Source: Actinomycetaceae bacterium
GTDB lineage: Bacteria > Actinomycetota > Actinomycetes > Actinomycetales > Actinomycetaceae
Direction of reading: 5' to 3'
Length of the DNA: 40,932 nucleotides
Assembly (NCBI GenBank): GCA_017539125.1
Contig: JAFYHO010000032.1
Location: 1-40,932 of the forward strand
The notes under the pieces are model-generated. The model saw only the letters and a program-made list of their open reading frames with translations, searched no databases and was not told the DNA's origin. The translations under genes and the position numbers were made by a program. Positions 1 through 8,599 of this stretch are shown piece after piece (the first letter of the stretch is position 1; the number at the start of each line of letters is the position of its first letter).

Positions 1-36
1 TTCAATGCCTAAGGCAGGCAAGGGTCACACCTAAGG

Positions 37-675
37 TCACTCGACAGGGCGGGCAGAGACGACTTCCTCTTTGGGCAGGTGCTTCATCGGCAGAGTCGTC
101 GGCTTAAACGCGGGGCGCGAAGCCTCAAAATCGCGAATGAGCTGCTCATCTTGCAGGGTGATGGCGATATCGTCAAGACCCTCCATAATGCGCCAGCGGG
201 TGTAATCGTCAATATCGAAAGTGCAGGAGAAATCTCCACAGCGAACTGTGCGATTTTCCAAATCGACGGTGATTTCTCGCCCGGGTTCTTCTTCTAAAAG
301 CTGCCAGAGCGCATCAATATTTTCTTGGGCGACAACTCCCGTCACAAGACCCTGCTTGCCGGCATTGCCACGGAAAATATCGGCAAATTTCGGGGCGAGG
401 ACAACGCGGAAGCCGTAATCGTTCAGTGCCCACACGGCGTGCTCGCGCGATGAGCCGGTACCGAAATCGGGGCCAGCAACAAGAACTGTGCCGCGCTTGT
501 ATTCCTCTTTGTTGAGGACAAACTCAGGGTCTTTACGCCATGCGGCAAAGAGGGCGTCCTCGAAGCCTGTGCGTGCAATTGATTTGAGGTAGACGGCAGG
601 AATGATTTGGTCAGTATCGACGGCGCTGCGGCGAAGCGGGACACCAATTCCTGTGTGAGTGCTAAATTTCTGCAT
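37..675 (-). CDS. leuD: 3-isopropylmalate dehydratase small subunit
   Basis: LeuD pairs with LeuC to isomerise 2-isopropylmalate to 3-isopropylmalate in leucine biosynthesis in the cytosol. The 212-residue product shows the small-subunit swivel-domain signatures: a TDQIIPA stretch near residue 20, and [17 protein letters not shown] around residues 67-83. I chose the ATG at 675 because GAAAGGA lies 8 nt before it; an in-frame start at 714 would reach back into the end of leuC. leuC ends at 689, so the genes are 13 nt apart and certainly co-transcribed. The length is typical for the family. The stop lies only 36 bp from the window edge, so a terminator cannot be judged. Confidence 0.97.
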   Translation of the reverse strand: MQKFSTHTGIGVPLRRSAVDTDQIIPAVYLKSIARTGFEDALFAAWRKDPEFVLNKEEYKRGTVLVAGPDFGTGSSREHAVWALNDYGFRVVLAPKFADIFRGNAGKQGLVTGVVAQENIDALWQLLEEEPGREITVDLENRTVRCGDFSCTFDIDDYTRWRIMEGLDDIAITLQDEQLIRDFEASRPAFKPTTLPMKHLPKEEVVSARPVE

Positions 676-688
676 TGTATGTGTCCTT

Positions 689-2089
689 TCAGTCCAGATC
701 ATTCGGGGTAGCAAAGGTGCCTTTTACTGCGGTTGCAGCGGCAACTACGGGAGAAACGAGATGGGTGCGCGCTCCTGGACCCTGGCGGCCTTGGAAGTTG
801 CGGTTTGACGTGGAAGCCGAACGCTCCCCCGCTCCAACCTTGTCGGGGTTCATGCCCAAGCACATTGAGCAGCCCGCGTTACGCCACTCGGCGCCAAAAT
901 CGCGGAAGATTTCATCCAAACCCTCGGCTTCAGCTTGCAGGCGCACACGCGCACTTCCCGGAACAACAAGAACACGAGAAATATTCGGCGCTTTCGTCCG
1001 TCCTTTCATCACGGCAGCTGCCGCGCGCATATCTTCAATGCGCCCGTTGGTGCACGAGCCGATAAAGACTTGGTCAACCGCCACATCTTTCATGGAAGTG
1101 CCCGGCTGCAAATTCATATATGCCAGGGCATTTTCGGCTGCGCGGCGCTCGGTCTCGCCGGCCATATCGGCAGGGTTGGGAATAACATCGCTAATCTGGA
1201 TTCCCTGCCCGGGGTTTGTTCCCCAGGTGACATACGGATCGAGATCGTCTGCGTCAATATCGACGACGGTATCAAAAACGGCATCCTCGTCTGTTGCGAG
1301 TGTGCGCCAATAGGCAACGGCTTCGTCCCAATTTTCTGGGGCGTTCGGCTTGTCTTTGATATAGGCAAAAGTCGTCTCATCAGGGGCGACCATGCCAGCG
1401 CGCGCGCCCGCCTCGATGGACATATTACAAATCGTCATACGCGATTCCATTGACAGGCCGCGGATTGCCTCGCCGCGGTATTCAATGATGTGGCCCGCTG
1501 CCCCATTTGTGCCAATCTTGGCAATAATGGCAAGGATAATATCTTTGGCGCCAGTGCCCTCTTTGAGCGTGCCATGCACATTGACGGCCATCGTCTTGAA
1601 AGGCGCGAGAGGCAGGGTCTGGGTGGCGAGGACGTGCTCAACTTCGGAGGTTCCAATACCAAGGGCAATAGCGCCAAACGCGCCGTGCGTGGCGGTGTGG
1701 GAGTCTCCGCAGACGACTGTCATGCCTGGCTGCGTCAAGCCGAGTTGTGGGCCGACGACGTGGACGATTCCTTGGTCGGCGTCTCCGAGTGGATAGAGAG
1801 GAACACCAAATTCTGCGCAATTCTTTTCAAGAGCCTCGATTTGAGTGCGCGAGGTGAGGTCTGCAATGGGCTTGTCGATGTCAACGGTTGGGGTGTTGTG
1901 GTCCTCGGTGGCAATTGTCAAATCAGTGCGGCGCACGGGACGATTCGCCAGACGTAAGCCGTCAAATGCCTGCGGGCTCGTCACCTCGTGGCACAGGTGC
2001 AAGTCGATATAGAGCAAATCGGGAGAGCCGCCCTCGCCATGCTTGACGATATGGTCATTCCAGATTTTCTCTGCCATAGTTTTGCCCAT
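689..2089 (-). CDS. leuC: 3-isopropylmalate dehydratase large subunit
   Basis: This is the catalytic [4Fe-4S] subunit of isopropylmalate isomerase (aconitase family). The 466-residue protein has the cluster-ligand motifs GSCTNGR (about residue 350) and [10 protein letters not shown] (about residue 410), plus the [17 protein letters not shown] active-site segment near 130. The ATG at 2089 has GGAG 7 nt upstream; a second ATG four codons in is less well placed. It is first in the leuCD operon and divergent from an IclR-family regulator, the arrangement known for LtbR-controlled leucine genes in corynebacteria. Leucine-responsive control through the shared intergenic region is an inference from that arrangement. 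Confidence 0.98.
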   Translation of the reverse strand: MGKTMAEKIWNDHIVKHGEGGSPDLLYIDLHLCHEVTSPQAFDGLRLANRPVRRTDLTIATEDHNTPTVDIDKPIADLTSRTQIEALEKNCAEFGVPLYPLGDADQGIVHVVGPQLGLTQPGMTVVCGDSHTATHGAFGAIALGIGTSEVEHVLATQTLPLAPFKTMAVNVHGTLKEGTGAKDIILAIIAKIGTNGAAGHIIEYRGEAIRGLSMESRMTICNMSIEAGARAGMVAPDETTFAYIKDKPNAPENWDEAVAYWRTLATDEDAVFDTVVDIDADDLDPYVTWGTNPGQGIQISDVIPNPADMAGETERRAAENALAYMNLQPGTSMKDVAVDQVFIGSCTNGRIEDMRAAAAVMKGRTKAPNISRVLVVPGSARVRLQAEAEGLDEIFRDFGAEWRNAGCSMCLGMNPDKVGAGERSASTSNRNFQGRQGPGARTHLVSPVVAAATAVKGTFATPNDLD

Positions 2090-2121
2090 TGCAATACTCC
2101 TATCTCTTCTATACTCAGCCG

Positions 2122-2127
2122 ATTATA
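2122..2127 (-). promoter_or_regulatory. Putative leuCD -10 box (TATAAT)
   Basis: On the minus strand a perfect TATAAT lies about 33 nt before the leuC start, in a markedly AT-rich gap. A poor -35 (TTGTGT, 15-bp spacer) precedes it. Transcription would begin near 2115, giving a 5' leader of about 26 nt that contains the GGAG ribosome-binding site. The IclR-type palindrome at 2173-2191 lies roughly 45-75 bp upstream of this promoter. Confidence 0.55.
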
Positions 2128-2169
2128 TATGCATAATGCGGTACACAATAGACACAGAACGAAAAAAGA

Positions 2170-2196
2170 TTGAATCTCACTTATTGAGACTATAAT
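2170..2196 (+). promoter_or_regulatory. Putative leaderless promoter of the IclR regulator
   Basis: TATAAT at 2191-2196 is followed after 8 nt by the ATG at 2205. No Shine-Dalgarno sequence is present, so the predicted transcript starts at or next to the start codon. TTGAAT at 2170-2175 is a possible -35 with a short 15-bp spacer. The palindrome at 2173-2191 falls between these elements, as expected for autorepression. Confidence 0.5.
2173..2191. promoter_or_regulatory. Palindromic operator candidate between leuC and the IclR gene
   Basis: TCTCA (2175-2179) and TGAGA (2185-2189) form a perfect 5-bp inverted repeat with a 5-bp centre, extending to 6 of 7 matched positions. It overlaps the -35/-10 spacer of the regulator promoter and lies upstream of leuCD. 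IclR proteins bind such short palindromes, so one site could control both directions. Binding is inferred, not shown. Confidence 0.5.
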
Positions 2197-2204
2197 ATCA
2201 TATT

Positions 2205-2963
2205 ATGGACATTTCAGCTGTGAATCTTCCTGAGAGCGGATCGGGCGTTGGAGTGCTCGATAAAGCCGCCAACGTCCTCGCTTCCCTAGAGACGGGCCCG
2301 CTGACTTTGTCTCAGCTCGTCTCCGCGACCCACCTTGCTAGGCCAACTGCCCATCGCCTTGCAGTTGCCCTCGAATATCACCGTTTCGTGGCACGCGATG
2401 GGCAAGGCAGATTTATTCTCGGTCCGCGCTTAAGCGAATTGGCTTCGTCTGCCGGAGAGGACCGTCTACTGGCAGCAGCCACTCCTGTTCTTATTGCACT
2501 GCGTGACCACTCAAGCGAGTCGGCACAGCTTTTCCGCCGTCAAGGCGATGGGCGTATTTGTGTGGCCGCCGCTGAGCGCACTATCGGCTTGCGAGATTCT
2601 ATTCCAGTTGGTGCTACCCTCTCCATGAAGGCAGGCTCGGCAGCCCAAGTCCTTTTGGCGTGGGAAGAACCCGAGCGCCTACATCGAGGCCTGCAAGACG
2701 CCTCGTTCACAGCTACCACTCTTGCTGGCGTGCGCAGGCGCGGCTGGGCGCAATCTATTGGCGAACGCGAAGCTGGCGTTGCCTCTATTTCTGCGCCTGT
2801 GCGCGGGCCATCAGGGCGTGTTGTCGCTGCCATCTCGATTTCAGGGCCAATCGAACGCATGGGCCGCCAACCTGGACGCAAGCATGCCCCGTCTGTTCTC
2901 GCTGCCGCTAAACGCCTGAGTAATTTCCTGCAAACGACTGAGGACACTCGTGGAGAAGCTTAG
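2205..2963 (+). CDS. ltbR: IclR-family transcriptional regulator, LtbR-like
   Basis: The 252-residue protein has an N-terminal winged helix-turn-helix (about 16-75: VLDKAANVLASLE, then TLSQLVSATHLARPTAHRL) followed by an IclR effector domain (about 85-240). The effector part contains LRDSIPVGATLSMKAGSAAQVLLAW and the ISAPVRGPSGRVVAAISISGP signature. Position and type match LtbR, the IclR regulator divergent from leuCD in corynebacteria and mycobacteria, where it represses leucine genes. The assignment rests on synteny and family. The ATG at 2205 is supported by a TATAAT box 8 nt upstream, without a ribosome-binding site, suggesting leaderless translation. Confidence 0.82.
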   Translation: MDISAVNLPESGSGVGVLDKAANVLASLETGPLTLSQLVSATHLARPTAHRLAVALEYHRFVARDGQGRFILGPRLSELASSAGEDRLLAAATPVLIALRDHSSESAQLFRRQGDGRICVAAAERTIGLRDSIPVGATLSMKAGSAAQVLLAWEEPERLHRGLQDASFTATTLAGVRRRGWAQSIGEREAGVASISAPVRGPSGRVVAAISISGPIERMGRQPGRKHAPSVLAAAKRLSNFLQTTEDTRGEA

Positions 2964-2971
2964 CTTTCAGA

Positions 2972-2977
2972 TACAGT
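2972..2977 (+). promoter_or_regulatory. Putative leaderless -10 box for pimB
   Basis: TACAGT ends 6 nt before the GTG start at 2984, and there is no Shine-Dalgarno in the 20-bp gap after the regulator stop. This fits transcription starting at the GTG itself. No convincing -35 was found in the end of the upstream gene. Confidence 0.4.
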
Positions 2978-2983
2978 AGTGCT

Positions 2984-4114
2984 GTGAAGAAAACTCTGCT
3001 CGTCACCAACGATTTTCCGCCGCGACCCGGTGGAATCGAAACCTATCTTGAGGGGTTCGCACGGGAACTTGACCCCGACCAACTCGTCGTCTACGCCTCA
3101 AGTCGCGCGCGCACAGGAATCAAGGAATACGACGATTCAACTCCGTGGACGACCTATCGTGACCCTACAAAAATTCTTTTGCCGACTCCTCGCACTCGCA
3201 AACGCATGGAGGCGCTGATTCGCCGCCACAATATCGAGAATGTGTGGTTTGGGGCGTCTGTACCTTTGGGGATTATGGCAAAAGCGGCACGCCAAGCCGG
3301 CACAAAGCAGACGATCGCTACAAGTCACGGGCACGAGATTGGCTGGTCGATGGTTCCTGGAGCACGCACTTTTCTTCGTCGCGTTTTCGCTTCACAGGAT
3401 GTTCTGACATATCTCACCGAGGCCACGCTTGAACGTCTGCGCCCCTATATTCCCGATTCCACTCGCCTTGTGCGCCTGCCGGGTGGAATTGATACCGAGA
3501 CTTTCACTTTCAATGCCGACGACCGCGCGCGTATGCGTGTCCGTTATGGTATTGGCGAGGACGAGCGCGTCGTGGTGTGTATTTCGCGTCTTGTACCGCG
3601 CAAGGGTCAGGATATGCTCATTAAGGCGTGGGAGACGATAGCGGGCAGGCACCCTGGGGTGCGCTTGGTGATTGTTGGTGAGGGCTCGTATGAGAAAGAT
3701 TTGCGGGCGCTGGCTGAGGCTTCCCCTGTTTCCAATCTGATTACCTTGACGGGGAAAGTTCCCTATGAGGAACTACCTGCCCATTACAGCATGGGTGATA
3801 TTTTTGCGATGCCGTGCCGTACTCGCGGAGGCGGACTCGATATTGAGGGCTTGGGAATTGTCTACTTGGAGGCTGCCAGTATCGGCCTGCCTGTGTTGGC
3901 TGGCAATTCGGGTGGTGCACCGGAGGCGATTATTGACGGCGAAACTGGCTATGTTGCTGACGGTCACTCGCTAGAGTCGATTATCGAGAATCTGGACAAG
4001 CTACTGTCTGAGCCTGAGCGCGCTGCCGCTATGGGACAGCGCGGCACAGAGTGGGTCAAAGGCGAGTGGACATGGGCCAAGCTCGCCGAGCCACTCCTTG
4101 AGATTCTCTCTTGA
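2984..4114 (+). CDS. pimB: GDP-mannose-dependent mannosyltransferase, PimB-type (GT4)
   Basis: The 376-residue protein is a GT-B fold, GT4-family glycosyltransferase. The N-terminal acceptor domain opens with TNDFPPRPGGIETY. The C-terminal donor-binding domain has SRLVPRKGQD (about 200), then CRTRGGGLDIEGLGIVYLEA (about 285-305) and GNSGGAPEAI. The CRTRGGG...EGLGIV block with the E-x7-E pattern closely resembles PimB' of corynebacteria and mycobacteria, which adds the second mannose in phosphatidylinositol mannoside synthesis at the cytoplasmic membrane. The start is GTG, preceded by a TACAGT box and no ribosome-binding site. Another GT4 enzyme acting on a different lipid acceptor cannot be excluded. 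Confidence 0.75.
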   Translation: MKKTLLVTNDFPPRPGGIETYLEGFARELDPDQLVVYASSRARTGIKEYDDSTPWTTYRDPTKILLPTPRTRKRMEALIRRHNIENVWFGASVPLGIMAKAARQAGTKQTIATSHGHEIGWSMVPGARTFLRRVFASQDVLTYLTEATLERLRPYIPDSTRLVRLPGGIDTETFTFNADDRARMRVRYGIGEDERVVVCISRLVPRKGQDMLIKAWETIAGRHPGVRLVIVGEGSYEKDLRALAEASPVSNLITLTGKVPYEELPAHYSMGDIFAMPCRTRGGGLDIEGLGIVYLEAASIGLPVLAGNSGGAPEAIIDGETGYVADGHSLESIIENLDKLLSEPERAAAMGQRGTEWVKGEWTWAKLAEPLLEILS

Positions 4115-4120
4115 ACCCAA

Positions 4121-4359
4121 CCCGTCGTCGCGAGGAGCGCCACCCCATCCCGTCATTGTTCGTCGCCTTCGGCGACTTCCACAACTTCCTCACTCCAGTC
4201 TTGAAAGCAAGCTTTCAGACCTTCCGTTCGTCGTTGTGCGAGGAGCGAGTGAAACGAGTGACGAAGCAATCTATAGCCCCGTATTGCCAGCTCTGCAAAG
4301 CAAGCAATTGTGTCGGTATTGATTGCCGCGCCTGCCTGACGGCAGGCTCGCAATGACGG
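4121..4359. repeat. Family 1 inverted-repeat element, copy R1 (composite)
   Basis: It begins CCCGTCGTCGCGAGGAG and ends CTCGCAATGACGG, with GAAGCAATCTATAG and TTGATTGCCGCG as inner arms. The right half carries a side hairpin, CCTGCC-TGAC-GGCAGG. A family 2 unit (4154-4238) is inserted in the left half, making this the longest copy. It separates the convergent pimB and pnp genes. No coding potential was recognised. Confidence 0.8.
4154..4238 (-). repeat. Family 2 hairpin repeat inside R1
   Basis: Read on the minus strand this is ACAACGACGAACGGAAGGTC, the hairpin TGAAAGC-TT-GCTTTCA (4202-4217), then GAGGAAGTTG and a GTCGCC/GGCGAC hairpin. The same block recurs at 26668-26760, 26838-26900 and 29158-29244. 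Its position within R1 suggests either insertion or a composite repeat. Confidence 0.7.
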
Positions 4360-4368
4360 TAGAAATGG

Positions 4369-4402
4369 AAAGGCGCGGTGCAGATTTCTACACCACGCCT
4401 TT
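4369..4402 (-). terminator. Putative pnp terminator hairpin
   Basis: AAAGGCGCGGTG (4369-4380) pairs with CACCACGCCTTT (4391-4402), a 12-bp stem with one G-U pair and a 10-nt loop. It starts 15 nt beyond the pnp stop codon. On the minus strand the following sequence is only weakly T-rich (CCATTTCT), so termination may be inefficient or helped by the adjacent repeat. Confidence 0.6.
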
Positions 4403-4416
4403 CTGAGAAGTTTTGC

Positions 4417-6801
4417 TTACTCTTGCGAGCCTGCACCGTCACTATCGACGTGAGTGCGGCGGCGCTGACGCTGACGCGGAGCGCGGCGCTCGTCATCATC
4501 ACGGTCGAAAGAACGACGCTCACGGCGGTCACGACGCTCAAAACGGTCATAGCCACCACGCGAGCCACGGTCACGCGGAGCGCGGCGCTCCTCGCGAGGA
4601 ACTTCCAGCTCACCGACTTCCCCATTGACAACAGCCATAAGGGAAACCTTGCCGCGATCGTCAATCTCGCCAATCTCAACCTCGACCTTGTCGCCGACAT
4701 TGACAACTTCTTCAACTGTGTCAATGCGCTTGCCACCGACAATACGGCGAATCTGGGAGATATGGAGCAGACCGTCACGACCCGGTGTCAGGGAAACGAA
4801 AGCACCGAATGTCGTCGTCTTGACGATTGTGCCAACGAAACGCTCGCCAACTTCAGGCAGCTGCGGGTTAGCAATCTGGTTGATTGTGTCGCGTGCCGCC
4901 TCAGCCGAGGTGCCATTGGTCGCGCCAATGAAGACTGTGCCATCCTCTTCGATAGTGATTTCAGCGCCAGTATCCTCCTGAATCTGGTTAATCATCTTGC
5001 CCTTCGGGCCGATAACCTCGCCAATCTTGTCCACAGGAATCTGGACACTAATAATGCGCGGAGCAGTCTCAGCCATCTCATCGGGACCGTCAATAGCCTC
5101 AGCCATAAGGTCGAGAATAGCGAAACGTGCGTCGCGTGCCTGACCGAGAGCATGGTCGAGCACAGCAGCGGGAATACCAGCAAGCTTGGTGTCGAGCTGG
5201 AGAGCCGTCACATACTCACGAGTACCGGCAACCTTGAAGTCCATATCGCCGAGGGCGTCCTCTGCGCCGAGAATATCGGTCAAAGTCGCATACTTTGTCT
5301 CGCCGTCAATCTCACCAGAGATAAGACCCATAGCAATACCAGCAACGGGAGCCTTCAACGGCACACCAGCGTTAAGCAGGGAGAGCGTCGAAGCGCAGAC
5401 CGAACCCATCGAGGACGAGCCGTTAGAGCCCATCGTCTCGGAGACCTGACGAATCGCGTAAGGGAACTCGTCACGGGCAGGAATCTGGGACTCGAGAGCC
5501 ATCTCTGCCAAGTGTCCGTGGCCAATCTCGCGGCGCTTGGGAGAACCAACGCGGCCTGTCTCGCCAGTGCAATAAGGCGGGAAGTTGTAGTGGTGCATAT
5601 AGCGCTTGTGCGTAATGGGGCTGAGGTTATCAATCTGCTGCTCCATCTTTAGCATATTCAGCGTGGTAACACCGAGAATCTGTGTCTCGCCGCGCTGGAA
5701 GAGAGCAGAGCCGTGAACGCGAGGAAGCACGCCTGCCTGAGCCGAGAGGCTGCGGATTTCAACAGGCGAACGACCGTCCATACGCACGCCAGTCTTAAGG
5801 ACGTGCTCACGCATAACAGACTTGAAAGCAGAGTTCACAGCAGCGCCGAGCATACCGTGCTCTTCTTCTTCATAGTTATCGCCCAGCTCGCGGATGATAT
5901 CGGCGGTCAGCTCGTTCAACGCAGCATCGCGCTCTTCCTTGCCGACAATGCCAAGAATAGCGTCGAAACGGTCGCCAATCTGCTTGGTGACGGCTTCGTA
6001 CTGTTCCTCGGTGTAATCGGGGAAGAACTGGTAGTCACCTGTCTCCTTGCCACATTCGGCAATGAGCTTCTCTTGGGCTTCGCACAGAGTGCGGATAACA
6101 GACTTAGCAGCTTCCATACCAGCAGCAACAACTTGCTCAGTCGGAGCGGTTCCGCCAGCCTTGATTGCCTCGTCAGCACCCTCGGGAGCCTGAGCCTCAA
6201 CCATCATGACGGCAACGTCACCGTCGACCACACGGCCGGCGATTGCCATCGAGAATGTGGCGCGCTCCAGCTCGCTGTAACGCGGGAAAGCGATCCACTG
6301 GCCATCGACAAGCGCCATGCGCGTGCCACCAATGGGGCCTTGGAAAGGCAGCCCAGCCAAAGAGGTGGACATCGAAGCGGCGTTGACGGCGAGGACGTCG
6401 TAAGCCTCGTCGGGGTGAATCGAGAACACCTGGACGTGAACCTGGACTTCGTTACGCATTCCCTTAGTGAATGCGGGACGCAAGGGGCGGTCGCACAGGC
6501 GAGCTGCGAGAATAGCTTCTGTTGTTGGGCGACCCTCACGACGGAAGAAAGAGCCGGGAATACGGCCAGCGGCGTACGAGCGCTCTTCTACGTCAACTGT
6601 GAGGGGGAAGAAATCGAAGTGTTCTTTTGGCTGCTTAGAAGCGGTTGTTGCCGAGAAAACTGTTGTTTCATCGTCAAGATACGCCAGCGCGGCACCATTG
6701 GCCTGCTGGGCAAGAACACCCGTTTCAAAACGGATTGTACGAGTTCCGAAAGCGCCATTGTCGATGACGGCTTCGGAGGAGTGGACATTTGGACCTTCCA
6801 C
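4417..6801 (-). CDS. pnp: Polynucleotide phosphorylase / guanosine pentaphosphate synthetase
   Basis: The 794-residue protein is a trimeric 3'-5' phosphorolytic exoribonuclease; actinobacterial forms are also annotated as GpsI. Two RNase PH-like domains span about 1-560 and include [20 protein letters not shown] and the [13 protein letters not shown] catalytic region. A KH domain ([15 protein letters not shown], about 585-645) and an S1 domain ([16 protein letters not shown], about 655-720) follow. The last 65 residues are an Arg/Asp/Gly-rich disordered tail, probably an RNA or partner contact. The GTG start at 6801 has a perfect AAAGGAGG 5 nt upstream. It lies downstream of rpsO, separated by a terminator that presumably allows read-through. 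Confidence 0.97.
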   Translation of the reverse strand: MEGPNVHSSEAVIDNGAFGTRTIRFETGVLAQQANGAALAYLDDETTVFSATTASKQPKEHFDFFPLTVDVEERSYAAGRIPGSFFRREGRPTTEAILAARLCDRPLRPAFTKGMRNEVQVHVQVFSIHPDEAYDVLAVNAASMSTSLAGLPFQGPIGGTRMALVDGQWIAFPRYSELERATFSMAIAGRVVDGDVAVMMVEAQAPEGADEAIKAGGTAPTEQVVAAGMEAAKSVIRTLCEAQEKLIAECGKETGDYQFFPDYTEEQYEAVTKQIGDRFDAILGIVGKEERDAALNELTADIIRELGDNYEEEEHGMLGAAVNSAFKSVMREHVLKTGVRMDGRSPVEIRSLSAQAGVLPRVHGSALFQRGETQILGVTTLNMLKMEQQIDNLSPITHKRYMHHYNFPPYCTGETGRVGSPKRREIGHGHLAEMALESQIPARDEFPYAIRQVSETMGSNGSSSMGSVCASTLSLLNAGVPLKAPVAGIAMGLISGEIDGETKYATLTDILGAEDALGDMDFKVAGTREYVTALQLDTKLAGIPAAVLDHALGQARDARFAILDLMAEAIDGPDEMAETAPRIISVQIPVDKIGEVIGPKGKMINQIQEDTGAEITIEEDGTVFIGATNGTSAEAARDTINQIANPQLPEVGERFVGTIVKTTTFGAFVSLTPGRDGLLHISQIRRIVGGKRIDTVEEVVNVGDKVEVEIGEIDDRGKVSLMAVVNGEVGELEVPREERRAPRDRGSRGGYDRFERRDRRERRSFDRDDDERRAPRQRQRRRTHVDSDGAGSQE

Positions 6802-6822
6802 GAGGCCTCCTTTTTCTTATTT

Positions 6823-6895
6823 CCACCACGCGGTCATCAGTGAGAGGACACGGCACCTGCTTGCCGTATGCTTTCACCGAGGACCGAGGTGGTGG
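6823..6895 (-). promoter_or_regulatory. Structured pnp 5' leader
   Basis: GTGGTGG (6889-6895) and CCACCAC (6823-6829) can form a 7-bp outer stem enclosing a perfect hairpin, ACGGCA-CCTGCT-TGCCGT (6850-6867). In enterobacteria the pnp leader is a long hairpin that is cut by RNase III and used for PNPase autocontrol. A similar role here is only an analogy. No clear promoter was found between the rpsO terminator and this structure. Confidence 0.4.
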
Positions 6896-6915
6896 GCTAA
6901 CTTTCTACGGATAAG

Positions 6916-6946
6916 AAGAAACGGTCCAAAGGTTCCCCTTGGACCG
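6916..6946 (-). terminator. rpsO intrinsic terminator
   Basis: CGGTCCAA and TTGGACCG (6922-6946) form an 8-bp stem. On the minus strand it is followed immediately by TTTCTTCTTAT, a usable U-tract. It lies 10 bp after the rpsO stop codon and before pnp, so pnp is probably expressed by read-through or from its own promoter. Confidence 0.75.
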
Positions 6947-6955
6947 CCTTCCATT

Positions 6956-7225
6956 TTATCGACGCAAACCCAGACGCTGAATCAGCGAACGGTAGCGTTC
7001 GATATCTTCATCAGCCAAATAAGCGAGCAAACGCTTACGCTGACCAATGAGAAGCATCAGACCACGACGTGAGTGGTGATCATGGGGGTGCTCACGGAAG
7101 TGCTCTGTCAACTCCTTAATACGAGCGGACAAAAGCGCAACCTGCACTTCAGGGGAGCCTGTGTCGCCCTCGTGTGTGGCGTACTCGGCAATAATCTTCT
7201 GCTTTTCTTCTGGCTTGAGGGCCAT
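6956..7225 (-). CDS. rpsO: 30S ribosomal protein S15
   Basis: The 89-residue protein matches S15 across its length, with the signatures [46 protein letters not shown] and [21 protein letters not shown]15 binds the central domain of 16S rRNA early in 30S assembly. The ATG at 7225 has AAGGAGAG 6-7 nt upstream. It lies between ribF and pnp as in most bacteria. Confidence 0.99.
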   Translation of the reverse strand: MALKPEEKQKIIAEYATHEGDTGSPEVQVALLSARIKELTEHFREHPHDHHSRRGLMLLIGQRKRLLAYLADEDIERYRSLIQRLGLRR

Positions 7226-7392
7226 AGCTCTCTCCTTCTAATTTCGTTGCACGGAGCGTTGAGCCTTGTGCTCAAGCATACGAGTCCGTGGCCGGCTTTA
7301 ACGGCTTTGCCATGCTATCACGGGGCTAGGGGCAAAACTGTGCCCCTACGCTGTGAACTTCCCTACCGACTTCCGACATCGCGAGGATTCTT
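7226..7392 (-). promoter_or_regulatory. rpsO upstream region with two hairpins
   Basis: This gene-free stretch holds a perfect TAGGGGCA/TGCCCCTA hairpin (7327-7348, 6-nt loop) and TTGAGC-ACAAG-GCTCAA (7259-7275). A TATGCT box on the minus strand (7280-7275) is a possible -10. S15 genes in several phyla have autoregulatory leader RNAs; whether this is one cannot be decided without alignment. The rest of the gap to ribF is repeat R2. Confidence 0.4.
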
Positions 7393-7555
7393 CCCGTCGT
7401 CACGAGGAGCAGGCTTCGCCTGCGACGTGGTGATCAATAGTCCGTTATTGCCTGCTTTGCAACGCTGACAAATTTCCATTATTGATCGCCACGGGGTCAG
7501 CGACCCCTCGCGATGACGGGTTGGGGGGTACAAGCGCCGCCCTCGCGACGACGGG
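7393..7555. repeat. Family 1 inverted-repeat element, copy R2
   Basis: The ends are CCCGTCGTCACGAGGAG and CCTCGCGACGACGGG, the latter following an inner CTCGCGATGACGGG that partly duplicates it. Side hairpins are GCAGGC-TTC-GCCTGC and GGGGTC-AGC-GACCCC, unlike those of other copies but fully paired. It fills the gap between ribF and the rpsO leader. Confidence 0.8.
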
Positions 7556-7564
7556 AAAAGTAAA

Positions 7565-8557
7565 TTATTGCGCGGTCACGTCATCAGGGTTGACGCGCCC
7601 TGCAGTGGGCACGCCGAGAATCTGGGCAGTCAGACGGATATCCTCATCCATGCGGGCGGTGAGCTCGTCAAGGGAATCAAATTTCATCATTGGACGGATA
7701 CGCTCGACGAAGTCCAAAGCAATCGACTCGTCGTACAGGTTCAAATCGGCACGCCCGAGCACATGCGCTTCAACCGTGCGCTCTTTATTACCAAAATGCG
7801 GGTTTGTGCCCACAGAAATCGCAGCCGGCAGATACACGGCAGCATTCGACCCTGGAGCCGTCTTAACGAGCCAACCTGCATAAACACCGTCAGCGGGAAC
7901 TTCACCCAAATCATCGCCCGTCAAATTAGCGGTCGGAAAACCGAGTGCGCGCCCACGCTGGAAACCCCGCACGACTTTGCCACGCACGCGGTGTGGGCGG
8001 CCCAGCACCTCGCGCGCTCCTGCCACGTCTCCCTTAGCGAGCAATTCGCGCAGCCACGTTGAGGACCAACGCCTACCCTGCTCGTCAGTCAAATCCTCAA
8101 CCAACTCAACATGGCAGCCTAATTCTTCGCCCAACTCTTTCAGAAGGGCACCGTCACCGGCATTATCCCGTCCAAAACGCACGTCCTCCCCCACGACGAT
8201 ACTGCGGGCTTTCAACTCCCCTACAAGCTGCTTCTCGACAAACTCACGAGGGCTTGCCTGAGCGTAGTCGAGAGTGTATTCCTGCACGTAGCAGGCCTCA
8301 ATTCCAGCAGCGGCGAGACGGTCGAGACGGTCGTCAAGAGTGGAGACCATGTTGATAGAGAAGTCGGGATTGTGGACGGCAAAAGGGTGAGGGTCGAAAG
8401 TGAGAGCGACAGGAGTGCAGCCGCATTCGCGCGCCAACTCGACAGTGCGGTTTATGACGGCTTGATGGCCGCGGTGAACGCCGTCAAAAACGCCGATAGT
8501 CAAAACCGAGCTTTCCAGAGTGCTCGGGATATCGCTGGGAGTGCGCCAAATATCCAT
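7565..8557 (-). CDS. ribF: Bifunctional riboflavin kinase / FMN adenylyltransferase
   Basis: RibF converts riboflavin to FMN and FAD in the cytosol. The 330-residue protein has an N-terminal nucleotidyltransferase domain (GVFDGVHRGHQAVI at 22-35; TFDPHPFAV; VGEDVRFGRDNAGD) and a C-terminal riboflavin kinase domain (GRALGFPTANL, about 205-215; DGVYAGW). The ATG at 8557 is preceded by AGGAT about 9 nt away. It lies 42 bp downstream of truB and is probably co-transcribed. Length and domain order are standard. Confidence 0.97.
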   Translation of the reverse strand: MDIWRTPSDIPSTLESSVLTIGVFDGVHRGHQAVINRTVELARECGCTPVALTFDPHPFAVHNPDFSINMVSTLDDRLDRLAAAGIEACYVQEYTLDYAQASPREFVEKQLVGELKARSIVVGEDVRFGRDNAGDGALLKELGEELGCHVELVEDLTDEQGRRWSSTWLRELLAKGDVAGAREVLGRPHRVRGKVVRGFQRGRALGFPTANLTGDDLGEVPADGVYAGWLVKTAPGSNAAVYLPAAISVGTNPHFGNKERTVEAHVLGRADLNLYDESIALDFVERIRPMMKFDSLDELTARMDEDIRLTAQILGVPTAGRVNPDDVTAQ

Positions 8558-8599
8558 AATTGCTATCCTTGTCCTTCTCTCTTCTGCCGCGCCTACATG

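Noticed and set aside
1-36. CCTAAGG-containing small palindromes after leuD as a terminator
   Set aside because: The hairpins are short, lack a U-tract, and the region is cut by the window edge.
4378-5652. Long open frame on the plus strand (424 codons)
   Set aside because: It is antisense to pnp, has no family-like sequence or ribosome-binding site, and arises from the codon bias of pnp.
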